Shown: positions 39,103 to 48,690, counted from the first letter of the stretch. The stretch is DNA of 64,000 nucleotides from Alphaproteobacteria bacterium HGW-Alphaproteobacteria-18 (GCA_002841155.1 PHEH01000006.1:1-64000); one strand, 5' to 3'. Numbers and translations are program-made. The notes: a model not told the origin generated them from the letters alone.

Positions 39103-39129
39103 GACCAAAGTTCTACGACCAAGGTAGAA
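39103..39129. promoter_or_regulatory. Candidate CrbR binding region (repeated GACCAARGT)
   Basis: GACCAAAGT (39103-39111) and GACCAAGGT (39117-39125) stand 14 bp apart. The second copy is enclosed in a perfect dyad TTCTAC-N7-GTAGAA (39111-39129). The site lies about 85-105 bp upstream of the porin-acs unit and about 100 bp upstream of the divergent crbR gene. GACCAAGGT recurs at a similar distance upstream of the symporter operon (45624-45632). Binding by CrbR is inferred. Confidence 0.55.
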
Positions 39130-39226
39130 GCCGGGACTCGACTTGCGCCCTGCATTGCGTCAGGTTTGGCCTCGTGCCGCGCAGGTAGAAAAATGCAAAG
39201 CCAATCACGCGCACAGGGAGGACAGG

Positions 39227-39874
39227 ATGAACGAGGGACCAAGCGTCCTCATCGTGGACGATCATCCCCTGTTCAGGGACGCGCTGGCGGTTGCCTTGCG
39301 CGGAGCCTATCCGTCCGGCGCGGAGGCGATGTTTGCCGGCTCTCTCGCAGACGCGCTGCGCCAGCTTGAGGCTGGCCCCTGCGATCTTGTGCTGCTGGAT
39401 CTCAACCTGGGCGACACCCATGATTTTGAAGGGCTGACGCGCATCAAGACGAAGTATCCCTCCCTGCCGGTGGTCGTGGTCTCCGCCACCGAGGCGCCAC
39501 AGGCCTTCCAGACGGCCCGCACGCTCGGCGCGGCCGGATACCTACCCAAGAGCCTGTCGCTGGAGGATCTGTCTGCCGCGCTGGCGACAACGCTGGATGG
39601 CGGCGAATGGTTTCCTGAAATGCCGGGCGCGTCCGTCGCTGACGCTTCGGCCGCCAGCCGCATGGCAAGCCTGACGCCCGCCCAGCGCCGCGTGCTCTCG
39701 GGCCTCGCCGACGGCCTTCTCAACAAACAGATCGCCCATGAAATGGGCATCTCGGTGGCCACCGTGAAAGCCCACATGACGGCGATCTTCCGCAAGCTGG
39801 GTGTACTCAACCGCACGCAGGCCCTGCTGATCTATCAGGAAGCTGTCTCGGCGGGCGATCACTCGGCCGCCTGA
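39227..39874 (+). CDS. crbR: LuxR-type response regulator, CrbR-like
   Basis: 215 residues: receiver domain (V-D-D-H-P-L-F-R-D near the start, phospho-acceptor Asp in L-L-D-L-N-L-G, Lys in Y-L-P-K-S) and a C-terminal LuxR helix-turn-helix (L-T-P-A-Q-R-R-V-L, N-K-Q-I-A-H-E-M-G-I-S-V-A-T-V-K-A-H-M). GGGAGG precedes the ATG. Its 3' end overlaps that of the hybrid kinase by 16 bp (convergent). With that kinase it resembles the CrbS/CrbR acetate-switch system that activates acs in Vibrio and Pseudomonas. The assignment rests on context and domain match. Confidence 0.82.
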   Translation: MNEGPSVLIVDDHPLFRDALAVALRGAYPSGAEAMFAGSLADALRQLEAGPCDLVLLDLNLGDTHDFEGLTRIKTKYPSLPVVVVSATEAPQAFQTARTLGAAGYLPKSLSLEDLSAALATTLDGGEWFPEMPGASVADASAASRMASLTPAQRRVLSGLADGLLNKQIAHEMGISVATVKAHMTAIFRKLGVLNRTQALLIYQEAVSAGDHSAA

Positions 39875-42800
39875 AACTCCAGGCGCCGGGCGCACTCCAC
39901 CAGGAAACGCTTGAGATCGGCCGGGCTTACAGGCTTGCGCATCAGCGTGATGCTGGATGCCGCGGCCCGGTCAGCCAGGACGTCGTCGGCAGCGGCCGTG
40001 ATGAGGAGCGCATTGCGCGGCTCTGAAAGGGACGCCTGCGCGGCGGAAATCACATCAAAGCCGGTGAGATCGGCCCGGAGATCATAATCGGCGATCATCA
40101 CGTCTGGCGGGACATTGGCGAAATGCGACAGGGCTTCCCCAGGCGTCCGGCAGACGCGAATGCGGCAGCCCCAGCCCTCCAGCAGCAGACGCATGGCTTC
40201 GGTGATCGAGGTCTCGTCATCCACGAAAATGACATCGAGCCCGGCAATCTTCGTTTCCGGCGCGGGCATGGCATCGGCAAGGCGTGTCCGTTTGACCGGC
40301 GCAAGCTGCGCGGCCGGAACCGAAACCCAGAACACGCTGCCCTTTCCGACCCAGCTGCGCACCCCGATGCCGCACTTCATGATAGCCGCCAGCCGGCGGG
40401 CGATCGCCAGGCCGAGCCCGGCGCCGCGTTTGCCGGTATTGTCCACATCTGAAAACCGGCGGAACTCTTCAAACACATGCGGCAGCAGGTCTTCTGCGAT
40501 GCCAGGGCCGGTATCCCAGACCTCGATCTGCACCTGACCGCCCCGGCGGCGGGCGCCGACGAGCACAGCGCCCGAACGTGTGTAGCGCCGGGCATTGGAA
40601 ATGAAATTCCGCAGGATGCTTTTCAGGAAATCCGGATCGGCCTCCACGGCCAGGCGGGTGGGAACGAGGCGTATCTCGATGCCGACTTCCTCTGCCATCG
40701 GAATGTTCTCATCGACGAGATCTTCCAACAATGGCCCGACAGGCAGGACGACCGGAACCGGCTCAACCATCGCATGATCAAGCCGGGAGACATCCAGAAG
40801 CCCCCGCAACAGTTCATCGGCCGACTGGATGGCGCGGTCTGCCTTCTCGATGGCTTCGGGCATGCTGCGCCCGGCGCTCGCCGCGCCGAGCAACAGCCGC
40901 GCCGCGTTCAGCGGCTGGAGCAGATCATGACTGGCGGCGGCCAGAAACCGTGTCTTGGAGGCGTTGGCGCCTTCTGCGGCCTGCCGCGCGACGAGCAGGT
41001 CTGCCGTGAGACGTTCCAGATCCTGCGTCCGCTCGCGCACACGTTCTTCCAGTGTTTCGTTCGCCTCGATCAGGGCCCGTTCGCGCAGCTTGTCTGCCGT
41101 GATGTCGGTGAAGGTGGTGACATAGCCCCCGCCCGGCATCGGCGCGCCGGTAATGCGCAGCCAGCGGCCATCGGGGATCTGGCGCTCGCGCGTATGCGGG
41201 CCGCCCGCTTTCATGTGATGGATACGGCGGGCGACCTCCTGGTCCGCATCGCCGCCAATCCACCCGCCCGCGATGTTGTGCGCAATCAGATTCTCAACCG
41301 GTGTGCCGACCCAGCAGAGCTCTGGCGGATACTGGAAGAGTTCAACATAGGCTGAGTTCCACGCGACGAGTTTCTGGTCGGCGTCCACCACGCTGATGCC
41401 CTGCGCAATATTCTCAAGCATCGACTGCAGCATATGCCGCTCGAAACGCTCTGCCTGCGTGCGGGAATCAAGCATGGACAGCACGTCCGGCAGGGCAACA
41501 TTCTTTCCGCCAATGGCAGACGCCAGCACGATGCGCGCCGATGAGGCCCCGAGCGCGCTGGCCAGCAGGCGCTCCGTGCGCTGAACGAGCCGCCAGTCAG
41601 CGGGCTCATCACCCGTAGAAACAACCCCTGTCGCGCGGGCAAACTCTTCAAATGCATGATCAACCGCCTCGGCGGACAGGAAGCGCGCGGCGAGCGTTTT
41701 CAGGCCGTTGGGCGAGGCGCCGCGCACAGTGGTGGCATACCCTTCCTCATGCTGGCCGCCATCGCTGGCGCCGACAAAGGCGGCCGCCTGCACCCGGTCG
41801 CGCAGCCGCTCGCGCGCCTGAAATGAGATGAGGATCATCAGGGCGATGTTGAGGCCAATGCTCCAGACTGCGCCATGGGTGAGCGGGTCACCGAAGCTGA
41901 GCCCGAAGAGCGCATGCGGATCGAGCCAGCCAGGCATCTGTGAACTGACGGCATCCCAGCCAAGAATCGAGGGCAGGAACAGCGTGTAAAGCCAGATCGC
42001 CATGCCGGCGATCATCCCGGCCAGCACACCCGCACGCCGCGCGCCGCGCCAATAGACGGCCGCAACGATCGCCGGGGCAAACTGCGCCGCCGCCACAAAG
42101 GCCAGAAGGCCAATCTGCGCGAGCGCGTCGCCCGGCCCGGCCACGAGATAATAGCAATAGGCCAGCAGGAGCAGCATCACGATCACGATGCGGCGCGTGG
42201 TGACAAGGCGCGCGCCGGCATTGGCGCTGAAGCTTGAGAGGCTGCCCGAGCGCATCAGGGCGGGTACGATCAGATCGTTCGTCACCATGTTGGAGAGCGC
42301 GATGGTGGACACGATCACCATGCCTGTGGCCGCCGAAAAGCCGCCGAGAAACACCAGCGTGGCGAGCAGGTCATTGTCCTGCGCGAGCGGAAGCTGCAGC
42401 ACGAACAGGTCTGCCGGATAGGCGCCGGCAAACAGGCCAAGCCCCGCCAGCGTGATCGGCACGACAACGATGGTGGTGATGAAAAGATAGAGCGGGAAGA
42501 GCCAGCGGGCGAGCGTCATCTCTCCCTCATGGCGCCGCTCGATCATGGCAACATGGAATTCATGCGGCAGGCAGACGATCGCGGCCATGGACAGAAAGAT
42601 GATCGCGATGAAGCGGCCCGAGGGCGCCTCGACCGGGAAGACGCTGGCCAGGGGCGGCGCGTCGGGAATGCTGCCCGAGCTGAGCAGGATCAGCGACAGG
42701 ATGGCAACTCCGGCCAGCGCGCCAAGTTTCACCAGCGCCTCGATGGCCAGGACGCGCATCAGCCCGGTATTGGAGCGGGTGGCATCGGGAAAGCGTGTGC

Positions 42801-43320
42801 CATAGAGAACCGAAAAGGCCGCGAGCGCCAGCGCGGTGACGAGCACCGTCTCATCCCCTGGCGCAAAGCCCGGCCCGGCCGCCCCGGCAAAGGCCTCGAA
42901 ACTCATGCCGATGGATTTCAGCTGGAGCGCAATATAGGGCAGCCCGCCCATGACCGCCGCCAGTGTCGCGAAGGCGCCGACCGCCCGGCTCTTGCCATAG
43001 CGGGCCGAGAGAAAATCCGACAGGGACGACACGCTCTCACGCTTGACGACCTCGCCGATGCGCCGGAGGAGGCCGGGCATCAGCAGAAAGACAAGCGCCG
43101 GGCCCAGGTAGATCGGCAGATAGTCCCACCCGCTTTCCGCCGCCGTGCCGACCGCTCCGAAATAGGTCCAGGATGTACAATAGACGGCCAGCGCCAGGGG
43201 AAAGATGAAACGGTTTGGCCGGAAGCCCGGCCGCTCTTCATCCCGGTCGCCACGCGCCGCGATGGCAAACAGGCCGGCCATATAGATGACCGTTGCAATC
43301 AGGATCAGCCAGGCGGGCAT
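39859..43320 (-). CDS. crbS: Transporter-fused hybrid histidine kinase, CrbS-like
   Basis: 1153 residues. The first 500 are a sodium:solute-symporter (SLC5-like) domain of about 13 helices, beginning W-L-I-L-I-A-T-V-I-Y-M-A-G. Then come a PAS domain (about 640-750; I-A-Q-G-I-S-V-V-D-A-D), a coiled coil, HisKA with phospho-His in A-A-S-H-D-L-L-Q-P-L-N-A, an ATPase (D-T-G-P-G-I, G-A-G-L-G-L-A-I) and a C-terminal receiver (Asp in I-A-D-Y-D-L). CrbS kinases have this plan and sense or import acetate-related signals. It lies between its regulator and an acetate-type symporter. Confidence 0.87.
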   Translation of the reverse strand: MPAWLILIATVIYMAGLFAIAARGDRDEERPGFRPNRFIFPLALAVYCTSWTYFGAVGTAAESGWDYLPIYLGPALVFLLMPGLLRRIGEVVKRESVSSLSDFLSARYGKSRAVGAFATLAAVMGGLPYIALQLKSIGMSFEAFAGAAGPGFAPGDETVLVTALALAAFSVLYGTRFPDATRSNTGLMRVLAIEALVKLGALAGVAILSLILLSSGSIPDAPPLASVFPVEAPSGRFIAIIFLSMAAIVCLPHEFHVAMIERRHEGEMTLARWLFPLYLFITTIVVVPITLAGLGLFAGAYPADLFVLQLPLAQDNDLLATLVFLGGFSAATGMVIVSTIALSNMVTNDLIVPALMRSGSLSSFSANAGARLVTTRRIVIVMLLLLAYCYYLVAGPGDALAQIGLLAFVAAAQFAPAIVAAVYWRGARRAGVLAGMIAGMAIWLYTLFLPSILGWDAVSSQMPGWLDPHALFGLSFGDPLTHGAVWSIGLNIALMILISFQARERLRDRVQAAAFVGASDGGQHEEGYATTVRGASPNGLKTLAARFLSAEAVDHAFEEFARATGVVSTGDEPADWRLVQRTERLLASALGASSARIVLASAIGGKNVALPDVLSMLDSRTQAERFERHMLQSMLENIAQGISVVDADQKLVAWNSAYVELFQYPPELCWVGTPVENLIAHNIAGGWIGGDADQEVARRIHHMKAGGPHTRERQIPDGRWLRITGAPMPGGGYVTTFTDITADKLRERALIEANETLEERVRERTQDLERLTADLLVARQAAEGANASKTRFLAAASHDLLQPLNAARLLLGAASAGRSMPEAIEKADRAIQSADELLRGLLDVSRLDHAMVEPVPVVLPVGPLLEDLVDENIPMAEEVGIEIRLVPTRLAVEADPDFLKSILRNFISNARRYTRSGAVLVGARRRGGQVQIEVWDTGPGIAEDLLPHVFEEFRRFSDVDNTGKRGAGLGLAIARRLAAIMKCGIGVRSWVGKGSVFWVSVPAAQLAPVKRTRLADAMPAPETKIAGLDVIFVDDETSITEAMRLLLEGWGCRIRVCRTPGEALSHFANVPPDVMIADYDLRADLTGFDVISAAQASLSEPRNALLITAAADDVLADRAAASSITLMRKPVSPADLKRFLVECARRLEFQAAE

Positions 43321-43453
43321 TTCAGATCAGGAACCTCCGCTCAGGAGCTTTGCTCAGACACAGACCTCTGCGCAAGGCGCCTGGCTGACAACAGGAACGG
43401 GCGGCCCCCAGCTGGAGACCGCCCGCTGCCAATACGGCGCAGGAGGGATGCGC

Positions 43454-45235
43454 CTATTCGGCCGGCGCCATCCCGGCATCGGCGATGCCATGGGGCCTGC
43501 GCTGACCGGGCACGCGGATATCTTCAACAAGATCCTGAATATCCTGCGGCGGAGCTTTGGTCGCAAGCGCCACCACAACCCCGACGATGATCGAAAGGAT
43601 CATGACCACGAAGCCGATGCCTTCAGGTGAGACACCCAGGAACCATTCCTCCGGCCCGGCATCTTTCCCTGCGCCCAGCTTGAAATGCCAGATGTAGATG
43701 AAGGTCGGGACAAGGCCGGTGAGCATTGAGGCAATGGCCCCTTCCCGGTTCATCCGTTTCCAGAATATGCCGAGCAGGATCACCGGGAACAGGGACGCCG
43801 CCGCGAGACCGAAGGCGAAGGCCACGACCTGCGCTACGAAAGCCAGCTGGGACGAATAGATGCCCATGAAGCCTGCCGCCATGACGGCGCCAGCTGCGGC
43901 GAGGCGTGCCACCCGCAGCTCGCTCTTGTCCGACATGCCCTTGAAGAAAGTACGCCGGCAAAGATCGTGGCTGACGGCGGAGGAGATCACCATCAGGAGC
44001 CCCGCCGCTGTCGACAGGGCCGCGGCAAGCCCGCCCGCCACCATGAGGCCCACCACCCAATCGGGCAGCTGCGCAATCTCAGGGCTCGCAAGGACGGCGA
44101 TGTCGTTATTGATAGTGACTTCATTGGCCAGACCATCGGGCGCATTGGGCCCGCGGATCTGCATGATGCCGTCGCCATTCTTGTCTTCAAATCCGACAAG
44201 CTTGGTGATTTCCCAGCGAGTGAACCAGGCCGGAGACGGCGTCACACCCTGGGCTTCAAGAGCCGCAGCCTGGGCCGCATAGTCTTCGCCCGGTGCAACA
44301 TAGGTGGTTTCGTTGACTGTGTTGATGACATTGAGACGCGAGAAGGCGCCGACGGCGGGAGCGACCGTATATAGCAGCGCGATGAAGACGAGCGCCCAGC
44401 CAGCCGAGAGGCGGGCATCGCTGGGGCGCGGCACGGTGAAGAAGCGGATGATGACGTGCGGCAGGCCCGCCGTACCGAACATCAGGGCCGCGGTGATGCA
44501 GAATACATCGAACGTGGTTTTGTTCGTGGTCGTGTATTCGGCAAAACCAAGGCTGGTGAGCGTATCGCTAAGCTTCTGGATCATCGAGATGTCCTCGCCC
44601 TTTACATTGGAAATGAATCCAAGCTGGGGGATGGGATTGCCGGTGAGCATCAGCGAGATGAAGATCGCCGGAACCGTATAGGCAAAGATCAGCACCACAT
44701 ATTGCGCGACCTGTGTGTAGGTGACGCCCTTCATGCCGCCGAGCACAGCATAAACAAAAACGATCCCCATACCGATGAAAATGCCGGTATTGAAGTCCAC
44801 GCCCAGGAAGCGCGAGAAGGCAATGCCGACGCCCGACATCTGACCGGCAATATAGGTGAAGGATACGAAGAGAGCGCAGATGACGGCCACAAGGCGGGCC
44901 GTATCGCTATAATAGCGGTCACCCACGAAATCGGGCACGGTGAACTTGCCGAACTCGCGCAGGAACGGGGCGAGCAGCAGGGCGAGCAGGACATAACCGC
45001 CCGTCCAGCCCATCAGGTAAACCGAGCCGCCATAGCCCAGAATGGCGATCAGGCCCGCCATCGAGAGAAAAGAGGCCGCGCTCATCCAGTCAGCGGCCGT
45101 CGCCATGCCGTTGACGACAGGGTGGACCCCGTGCCCGGCAACGTAAAAGTCATTGGTCGAACCGGCGCGGGCCCAGATGGCGATGCCGATATAGGTCGCA
45201 AAGGTCAAACCGACCCAGAAGATTGTCCAATCCAT
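43454..45235 (-). CDS. Sodium:solute symporter, VC_2705 family (acetate/short-chain acid type)
   Basis: 593 residues with about 13 membrane helices. The N-terminal F-Y-V-A-G-H-G-V-H-P-V-V-N-G-M-A-T-A-A-D-W-M-S segment is characteristic of ActP-like and VC_2705-type symporters. A long extracytoplasmic insert (about 310-385) is typical of the VC_2705 branch. It presumably imports acetate or another small carboxylate with Na+ or H+. Ten bp downstream of its DUF4212 partner. Confidence 0.9.
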   Translation of the reverse strand: MDWTIFWVGLTFATYIGIAIWARAGSTNDFYVAGHGVHPVVNGMATAADWMSAASFLSMAGLIAILGYGGSVYLMGWTGGYVLLALLLAPFLREFGKFTVPDFVGDRYYSDTARLVAVICALFVSFTYIAGQMSGVGIAFSRFLGVDFNTGIFIGMGIVFVYAVLGGMKGVTYTQVAQYVVLIFAYTVPAIFISLMLTGNPIPQLGFISNVKGEDISMIQKLSDTLTSLGFAEYTTTNKTTFDVFCITAALMFGTAGLPHVIIRFFTVPRPSDARLSAGWALVFIALLYTVAPAVGAFSRLNVINTVNETTYVAPGEDYAAQAAALEAQGVTPSPAWFTRWEITKLVGFEDKNGDGIMQIRGPNAPDGLANEVTINNDIAVLASPEIAQLPDWVVGLMVAGGLAAALSTAAGLLMVISSAVSHDLCRRTFFKGMSDKSELRVARLAAAGAVMAAGFMGIYSSQLAFVAQVVAFAFGLAAASLFPVILLGIFWKRMNREGAIASMLTGLVPTFIYIWHFKLGAGKDAGPEEWFLGVSPEGIGFVVMILSIIVGVVVALATKAPPQDIQDLVEDIRVPGQRRPHGIADAGMAPAE

Positions 45236-45245
45236 GTCCGCCCCC

Positions 45246-45539
45246 TCAGCCTTCGATCCGGTATTTCCGCTCGATGCGGTTCATGGCGAAGCAATAATAG
45301 AAGATCAGCGCCACGAAGACGTAGATCGAGCCATTCTGGGCAAACCAGAAGCCGAGCGGCGCGCCGCCGAGCTTCACACCATCGAGAAACTCACGGAACA
45401 GGATGCCAGCGCCGAAAGAGACCAGGAACCAGATCGCCAGGAGCGCCAGCGTCAGCCGGATAACCTCCTTCCAATAGCCCTTCGCGTCTATTTCAGGCCC
45501 GTCAATTCCGGGCGTAGTTTCAGACTGGTTTTCTGACAT
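45246..45539 (-). CDS. DUF4212 small subunit of the symporter
   Basis: 97 residues with two membrane helices. The Y-W-K-E-V-I-R-L-T segment before helix 1, the F-G-A-G-I-L-F-R-E-F-L-D loop, and G-F-W-F-A-Q-N-G-S-I-Y-V-F before helix 2 match DUF4212, the small partner encoded with VC_2705-type symporters. A GGGAGGAA site lies 7 bp before the ATG used; an in-frame ATG seven codons upstream is less well placed. First gene of the symporter operon. Confidence 0.88.
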   Translation of the reverse strand: MSENQSETTPGIDGPEIDAKGYWKEVIRLTLALLAIWFLVSFGAGILFREFLDGVKLGGAPLGFWFAQNGSIYVFVALIFYYCFAMNRIERKYRIEG

Positions 45540-45623
45540 GTCGCATTCCTCCCTGGCCATGCTGCCTCATGCGGTATTCCGCTGATGACACGCTGCGACA
45601 GGCCGGGCCGTACGTACAGGTGG

Positions 45624-45632
45624 ACCTTGGTC
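45624..45632 (-). promoter_or_regulatory. GACCAAGGT motif upstream of symporter operon
   Basis: Reads GACCAAGGT on the minus strand, within TTAGACCAAGGTCCA, about 85-93 bp upstream of the DUF4212 start. The same 9-mer stands at 39117-39125 in front of the porin-acs unit. Shared placement in two promoters of one acetate module suggests a common regulator, most simply CrbR. Confidence 0.5.
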
Positions 45633-45737
45633 TAACGACGCGGGGGAAAGCCTGAAGGCGCTTGCCATTGCCACAGGATCGGCGTGAACTGCCCACTGAA
45701 GCCGCGCCAGAGTGGCCCACCCCGGGAGGAAAACAGC

Positions 45738-46730
45738 ATGTTCAACAATTCTGACTGGCTGAGCCAGCTGCGCGAAGATGTGGTCGATCCCGGCCGCGAG
45801 ATCGTTGATCCCCACCACCATCTCTGGCCGCGTCCGCATCTCTCCTATGATCTGGAGGAGCTTTGGTCGGATACGCAGGATGGACATAAAGTCGTGCAGA
45901 CGATCTTTATGGAATGTGGCTCGGCCTATCGTCAGGATGGGCCGGAGCAGCTCAGACCTGTGGGGGAAACAGAGTTTGTCACGGCCGCCGCCGAGCGCGC
46001 GGCAGCGTCCCCGGAGAAGGCCCAGATCGCCGCCATAATCTCCCATGCGGATCTGCGGCGAGACGATCTGGATCTGATTCTCGATGCTCACACCAACGCC
46101 GCCAAAGGACGTTTTCGCGGTATCCGGCATGCGGGCGCCTGCGACGCCAACCCTGAAGCCCTGACCATCGCGGGCCGCGCGCCGGCTGGCCTCTATGCCG
46201 ATCCCGATTTCCGGCGCGGGGTTGCCCGTCTCGGGGAACGCGGGCTGACTTATGACACCTGGAACTACCATCATCAGATCCCTGACTTTGCCGCGCTCGC
46301 CCGCGCAGTATCCGGCACGACGATGATCCTCGACCATTTCGGCACCCCGCTGGGCGTTGGCCGGTATGAAGGCCAGCGCGACGAGATCTTCGCAAAATGG
46401 AAGGACGATATCGCCGAAGTGGCTGCCTGCCCGAACGTGCATGCCAAACTCGGCGGCATGGCGATGCCGGATAATGGCTATGGCTGGAACACGCGGGAGA
46501 AACCGCCGTCCTCGGACGAGTTTGTCGAGGCTCAGGCCCCCTGGTATCATCACGCGATCAAATGCTTCGGATCGGAGCGCTGCATGTTCGAGAGCAATTT
46601 TCCGGTCGACCGGCTGTCGATCAGCTATCGCACGCTCTGGAACGGGCTGAAGAAGATCGCCGCTGAGTATCCGGAAGCCGCGCAGACAGCGATGTTCAGC
46701 GGCACGGCGCGGAAGGTCTACAAGCTGTGA
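45738..46730 (+). CDS. Amidohydrolase-2 family metal-dependent hydrolase
   Basis: 330 residues of the TIM-barrel amidohydrolase superfamily. The first-strand metal motif V-D-P-H-H-H-L-W, a mid-barrel G-I-R-H-A, L-D-H-F-G-T-P and F-E-S-N-F-P-V-D (late Asp/Glu region) match the group containing lactonases and decarboxylases such as 4-sulfomuconolactone hydrolase and ACMSD relatives. GGGAGG precedes the ATG. The stop overlaps the next gene (GTGA), forming a two-gene operon of hydrolases. Substrate unknown. Confidence 0.85.
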   Translation: MFNNSDWLSQLREDVVDPGREIVDPHHHLWPRPHLSYDLEELWSDTQDGHKVVQTIFMECGSAYRQDGPEQLRPVGETEFVTAAAERAAASPEKAQIAAIISHADLRRDDLDLILDAHTNAAKGRFRGIRHAGACDANPEALTIAGRAPAGLYADPDFRRGVARLGERGLTYDTWNYHHQIPDFAALARAVSGTTMILDHFGTPLGVGRYEGQRDEIFAKWKDDIAEVAACPNVHAKLGGMAMPDNGYGWNTREKPPSSDEFVEAQAPWYHHAIKCFGSERCMFESNFPVDRLSISYRTLWNGLKKIAAEYPEAAQTAMFSGTARKVYKL

Positions 46731-47767
46731 GCGCGCTGCCACCCCTGCCCGCCCAGCCTGATGGCGTGGCCTGGCCCACGCAGGAATGGCCTGAACGTAA
46801 ACTCGCCCCCGCGATTGCCGAGAAGCTCCAGCCGCTGCTGGACAAAGCTTTCAGTGATCCAGCGCCGCAAGATATGGGCGAGACCCATGCCTTCCTCGCC
46901 GTGCAGGGTGGGCAGGTCGTGGCCGAGCGCTACTGGACCGGCTTTGACCGGGAGAGCACGCATCATTCCTGGTCGCAGGCCAAGAGCATCACGCAGGCGC
47001 TCATCGGTATCCTCGTGCGGGAGGGCCGGATCGACATCCACGCCCCCGCCGATGTGCCCGAATGGCAGAGCCCGGATGATCCGCGCCGCGCCATCACGCT
47101 CGACCAGCTGCTGCGCATGTCGAGCGGGCTGAAATTTGCCGAAGATTATGTCGATGCCGGCGTCTCCGATGTGATCGAGATGCTGTTTGGCTCCGGCAAG
47201 GAAGATGTGGCGGCCTATGCCGCAAAGTCTCCCCTGATCCATACGCCGGGCAGCGCCTGGAGCTATTCGAGTGGCACGAGCAACCTCGTCGCCCGCGCCG
47301 CTGCGCGTGCCTGTGGCGCCTCAGGCGATGCGTTCCGGGAGTTCATGCTCCGTGAGCTGTTTGAGCCCCTCGGCATGCGCTCGGCCGAGCCGAAATTTGA
47401 CAAGGCGGGCACCTTCATCGGCTCCTCCTTCTGCTATTGCACCGCGCGGGATTTTGCTCGCTTCGGCCTGCTCTACCTGCGCGGTGGCATCTGGGACGGC
47501 CAGCGCATTCTGCCGGAGGGCTGGGCAGATTATGCCCGCACACCAACACCCGTGCCGCCGACCGAACGGCTTGGCTACGGCGCCCATTGGTGGCTGGGCA
47601 TGGCAGGGCCGGGCAGCTTCTCGGCCAATGGCTATGAGGGCCAGTTTACCGTTCTGGTGCCCGATCTCGACCTGATCCTCGTGCGCAACGGCAAATCGCC
47701 GAATGAGAAGAAGGATCTCGTGATGGACTGGATGGGAGAGGTTGCGGGGTGTTTCAGGACGACCTGA
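46727..47767 (+). CDS. Serine hydrolase, class C beta-lactamase family
   Basis: 346 residues with the penicillin-binding-protein/class C fold: S-x-x-K in S-Q-A-K-S-I (catalytic Ser), the Y-S-S-G-T-S-N motif supplying the Tyr, and a W-L-G-M-A-G-P-G-S-F-S-A-N-G near the third motif. No signal peptide, so unlike secreted beta-lactamases it is likely an intracellular esterase or amidase. GTG start overlapping the preceding amidohydrolase by 4 bp, indicating translational coupling and a shared pathway. Confidence 0.87.
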   Translation: MSALPPLPAQPDGVAWPTQEWPERKLAPAIAEKLQPLLDKAFSDPAPQDMGETHAFLAVQGGQVVAERYWTGFDRESTHHSWSQAKSITQALIGILVREGRIDIHAPADVPEWQSPDDPRRAITLDQLLRMSSGLKFAEDYVDAGVSDVIEMLFGSGKEDVAAYAAKSPLIHTPGSAWSYSSGTSNLVARAAARACGASGDAFREFMLRELFEPLGMRSAEPKFDKAGTFIGSSFCYCTARDFARFGLLYLRGGIWDGQRILPEGWADYARTPTPVPPTERLGYGAHWWLGMAGPGSFSANGYEGQFTVLVPDLDLILVRNGKSPNEKKDLVMDWMGEVAGCFRTT

Positions 47768-47929
47768 TCGTCTTGAAACAGCGGGAATCCGGGCCGCCTG
47801 CCCCGTCAGCTTGCCAATATCCCGCATCTCCCCTATACGCCGCCCTTCAGAAACGGCGGCGCAAGGCCGTACGTGTCAGGTTCCGACCTTACCTTAGGGA
47901 AGGCACGGTCCAGGGCGAAAGGAAAACAA

Positions 47930-48586
47930 ATGTCCAAATCTCAGATCGTATTCAATGTCGAAGTGCGCGCACGCACCGGCACCGGCGGCGCCCGTGAGGC
48001 CCGCAAGAACGGCTTCGTGCCCGGCGTCCTCTATGGCGGCGACATCGACCCGGTGGCCATCAGCCTCAAGAAAAATGAAGTGATCAAGGCGATCGAGACG
48101 GGACAGTTCCTGAACTCCACCGCGACCCTCATTCACAAGGGCGAGCGCCAGCTGGTCATCCCGCAGGGCATTCAGATGCATCCGGTCACCGACCAGCCGA
48201 TGCACGTCGACCTGCGCCGCGTGAAACTCGACCAGATCATCAAGGTTGAGGTTCCTGTACACTTCGTCGGTCTGGAGACTTCGCCGGGCCTGAAAAAGGG
48301 CGGCACGCTCAACGTGGTTCGCCACTCGGTCGAACTCAACGTTCCAGCCGGCAAGATCCCCGAAGCGCTCGAAGCCGACATCTCCAAACTGGAAGTTGGC
48401 GACAACGTGAAAATCTCCAACATCAAGCTTCCTGAAGGCGCTGAGCCTGTCATCGGCGATCGCGATTTCACCATCGCGACGATCGCTGGCCGTGGCGGCA
48501 AGGCCGAGGCCGAAGATGCAGCGGAAGACGCAGCAGAAGCGGCAGAAGTGCCTGCCACCAAAGTGGCTGCCCCCAAGAAAGACTGA
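47930..48586 (+). CDS. rplY: Ribosomal protein bL25 (Ctc/TL5 form)
   Basis: 218 residues: the N-terminal 5S-rRNA-binding beta domain (V-R-A-R-T-G-T-G-G-A-R-E-A-R-K-N-G-F-V-P, V-L-Y-G-G), the C-terminal TL5 domain (H-V-D-L-R-R-V, V-E-L-N-V-P-A-G-K-I-P), and an acidic Ala/Glu tail. The two-domain form is common outside enterics. An in-frame ATG at 47873 is rejected because the typical start is 57 bp further. A terminator follows at 48604, so pth is probably separately expressed or read through. Confidence 0.93.
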   Translation: MSKSQIVFNVEVRARTGTGGAREARKNGFVPGVLYGGDIDPVAISLKKNEVIKAIETGQFLNSTATLIHKGERQLVIPQGIQMHPVTDQPMHVDLRRVKLDQIIKVEVPVHFVGLETSPGLKKGGTLNVVRHSVELNVPAGKIPEALEADISKLEVGDNVKISNIKLPEGAEPVIGDRDFTIATIAGRGGKAEAEDAAEDAAEAAEVPATKVAAPKKD

Positions 48587-48603
48587 TCCTTTCTGGACAA
48601 TTC

Positions 48604-48637
48604 AGGGGCCGCCAGTCACAAGCTGGCGGCCTCTTTG
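48604..48637 (+). terminator. Intrinsic terminator after rplY
   Basis: Stem GGCCGCCAG (48607-48615) / CTGGCGGCC (48623-48631) with a 7-nt loop, extended by further pairs, followed by TCTTTGATT. Lies 18 bp after the rplY stop and before pth. Confidence 0.75.
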
Positions 48638-48690
48638 ATTCTGGTTTGATACTCGTTTGACTTTGGGCCACCCGTGAGGAGCGACCCGCC

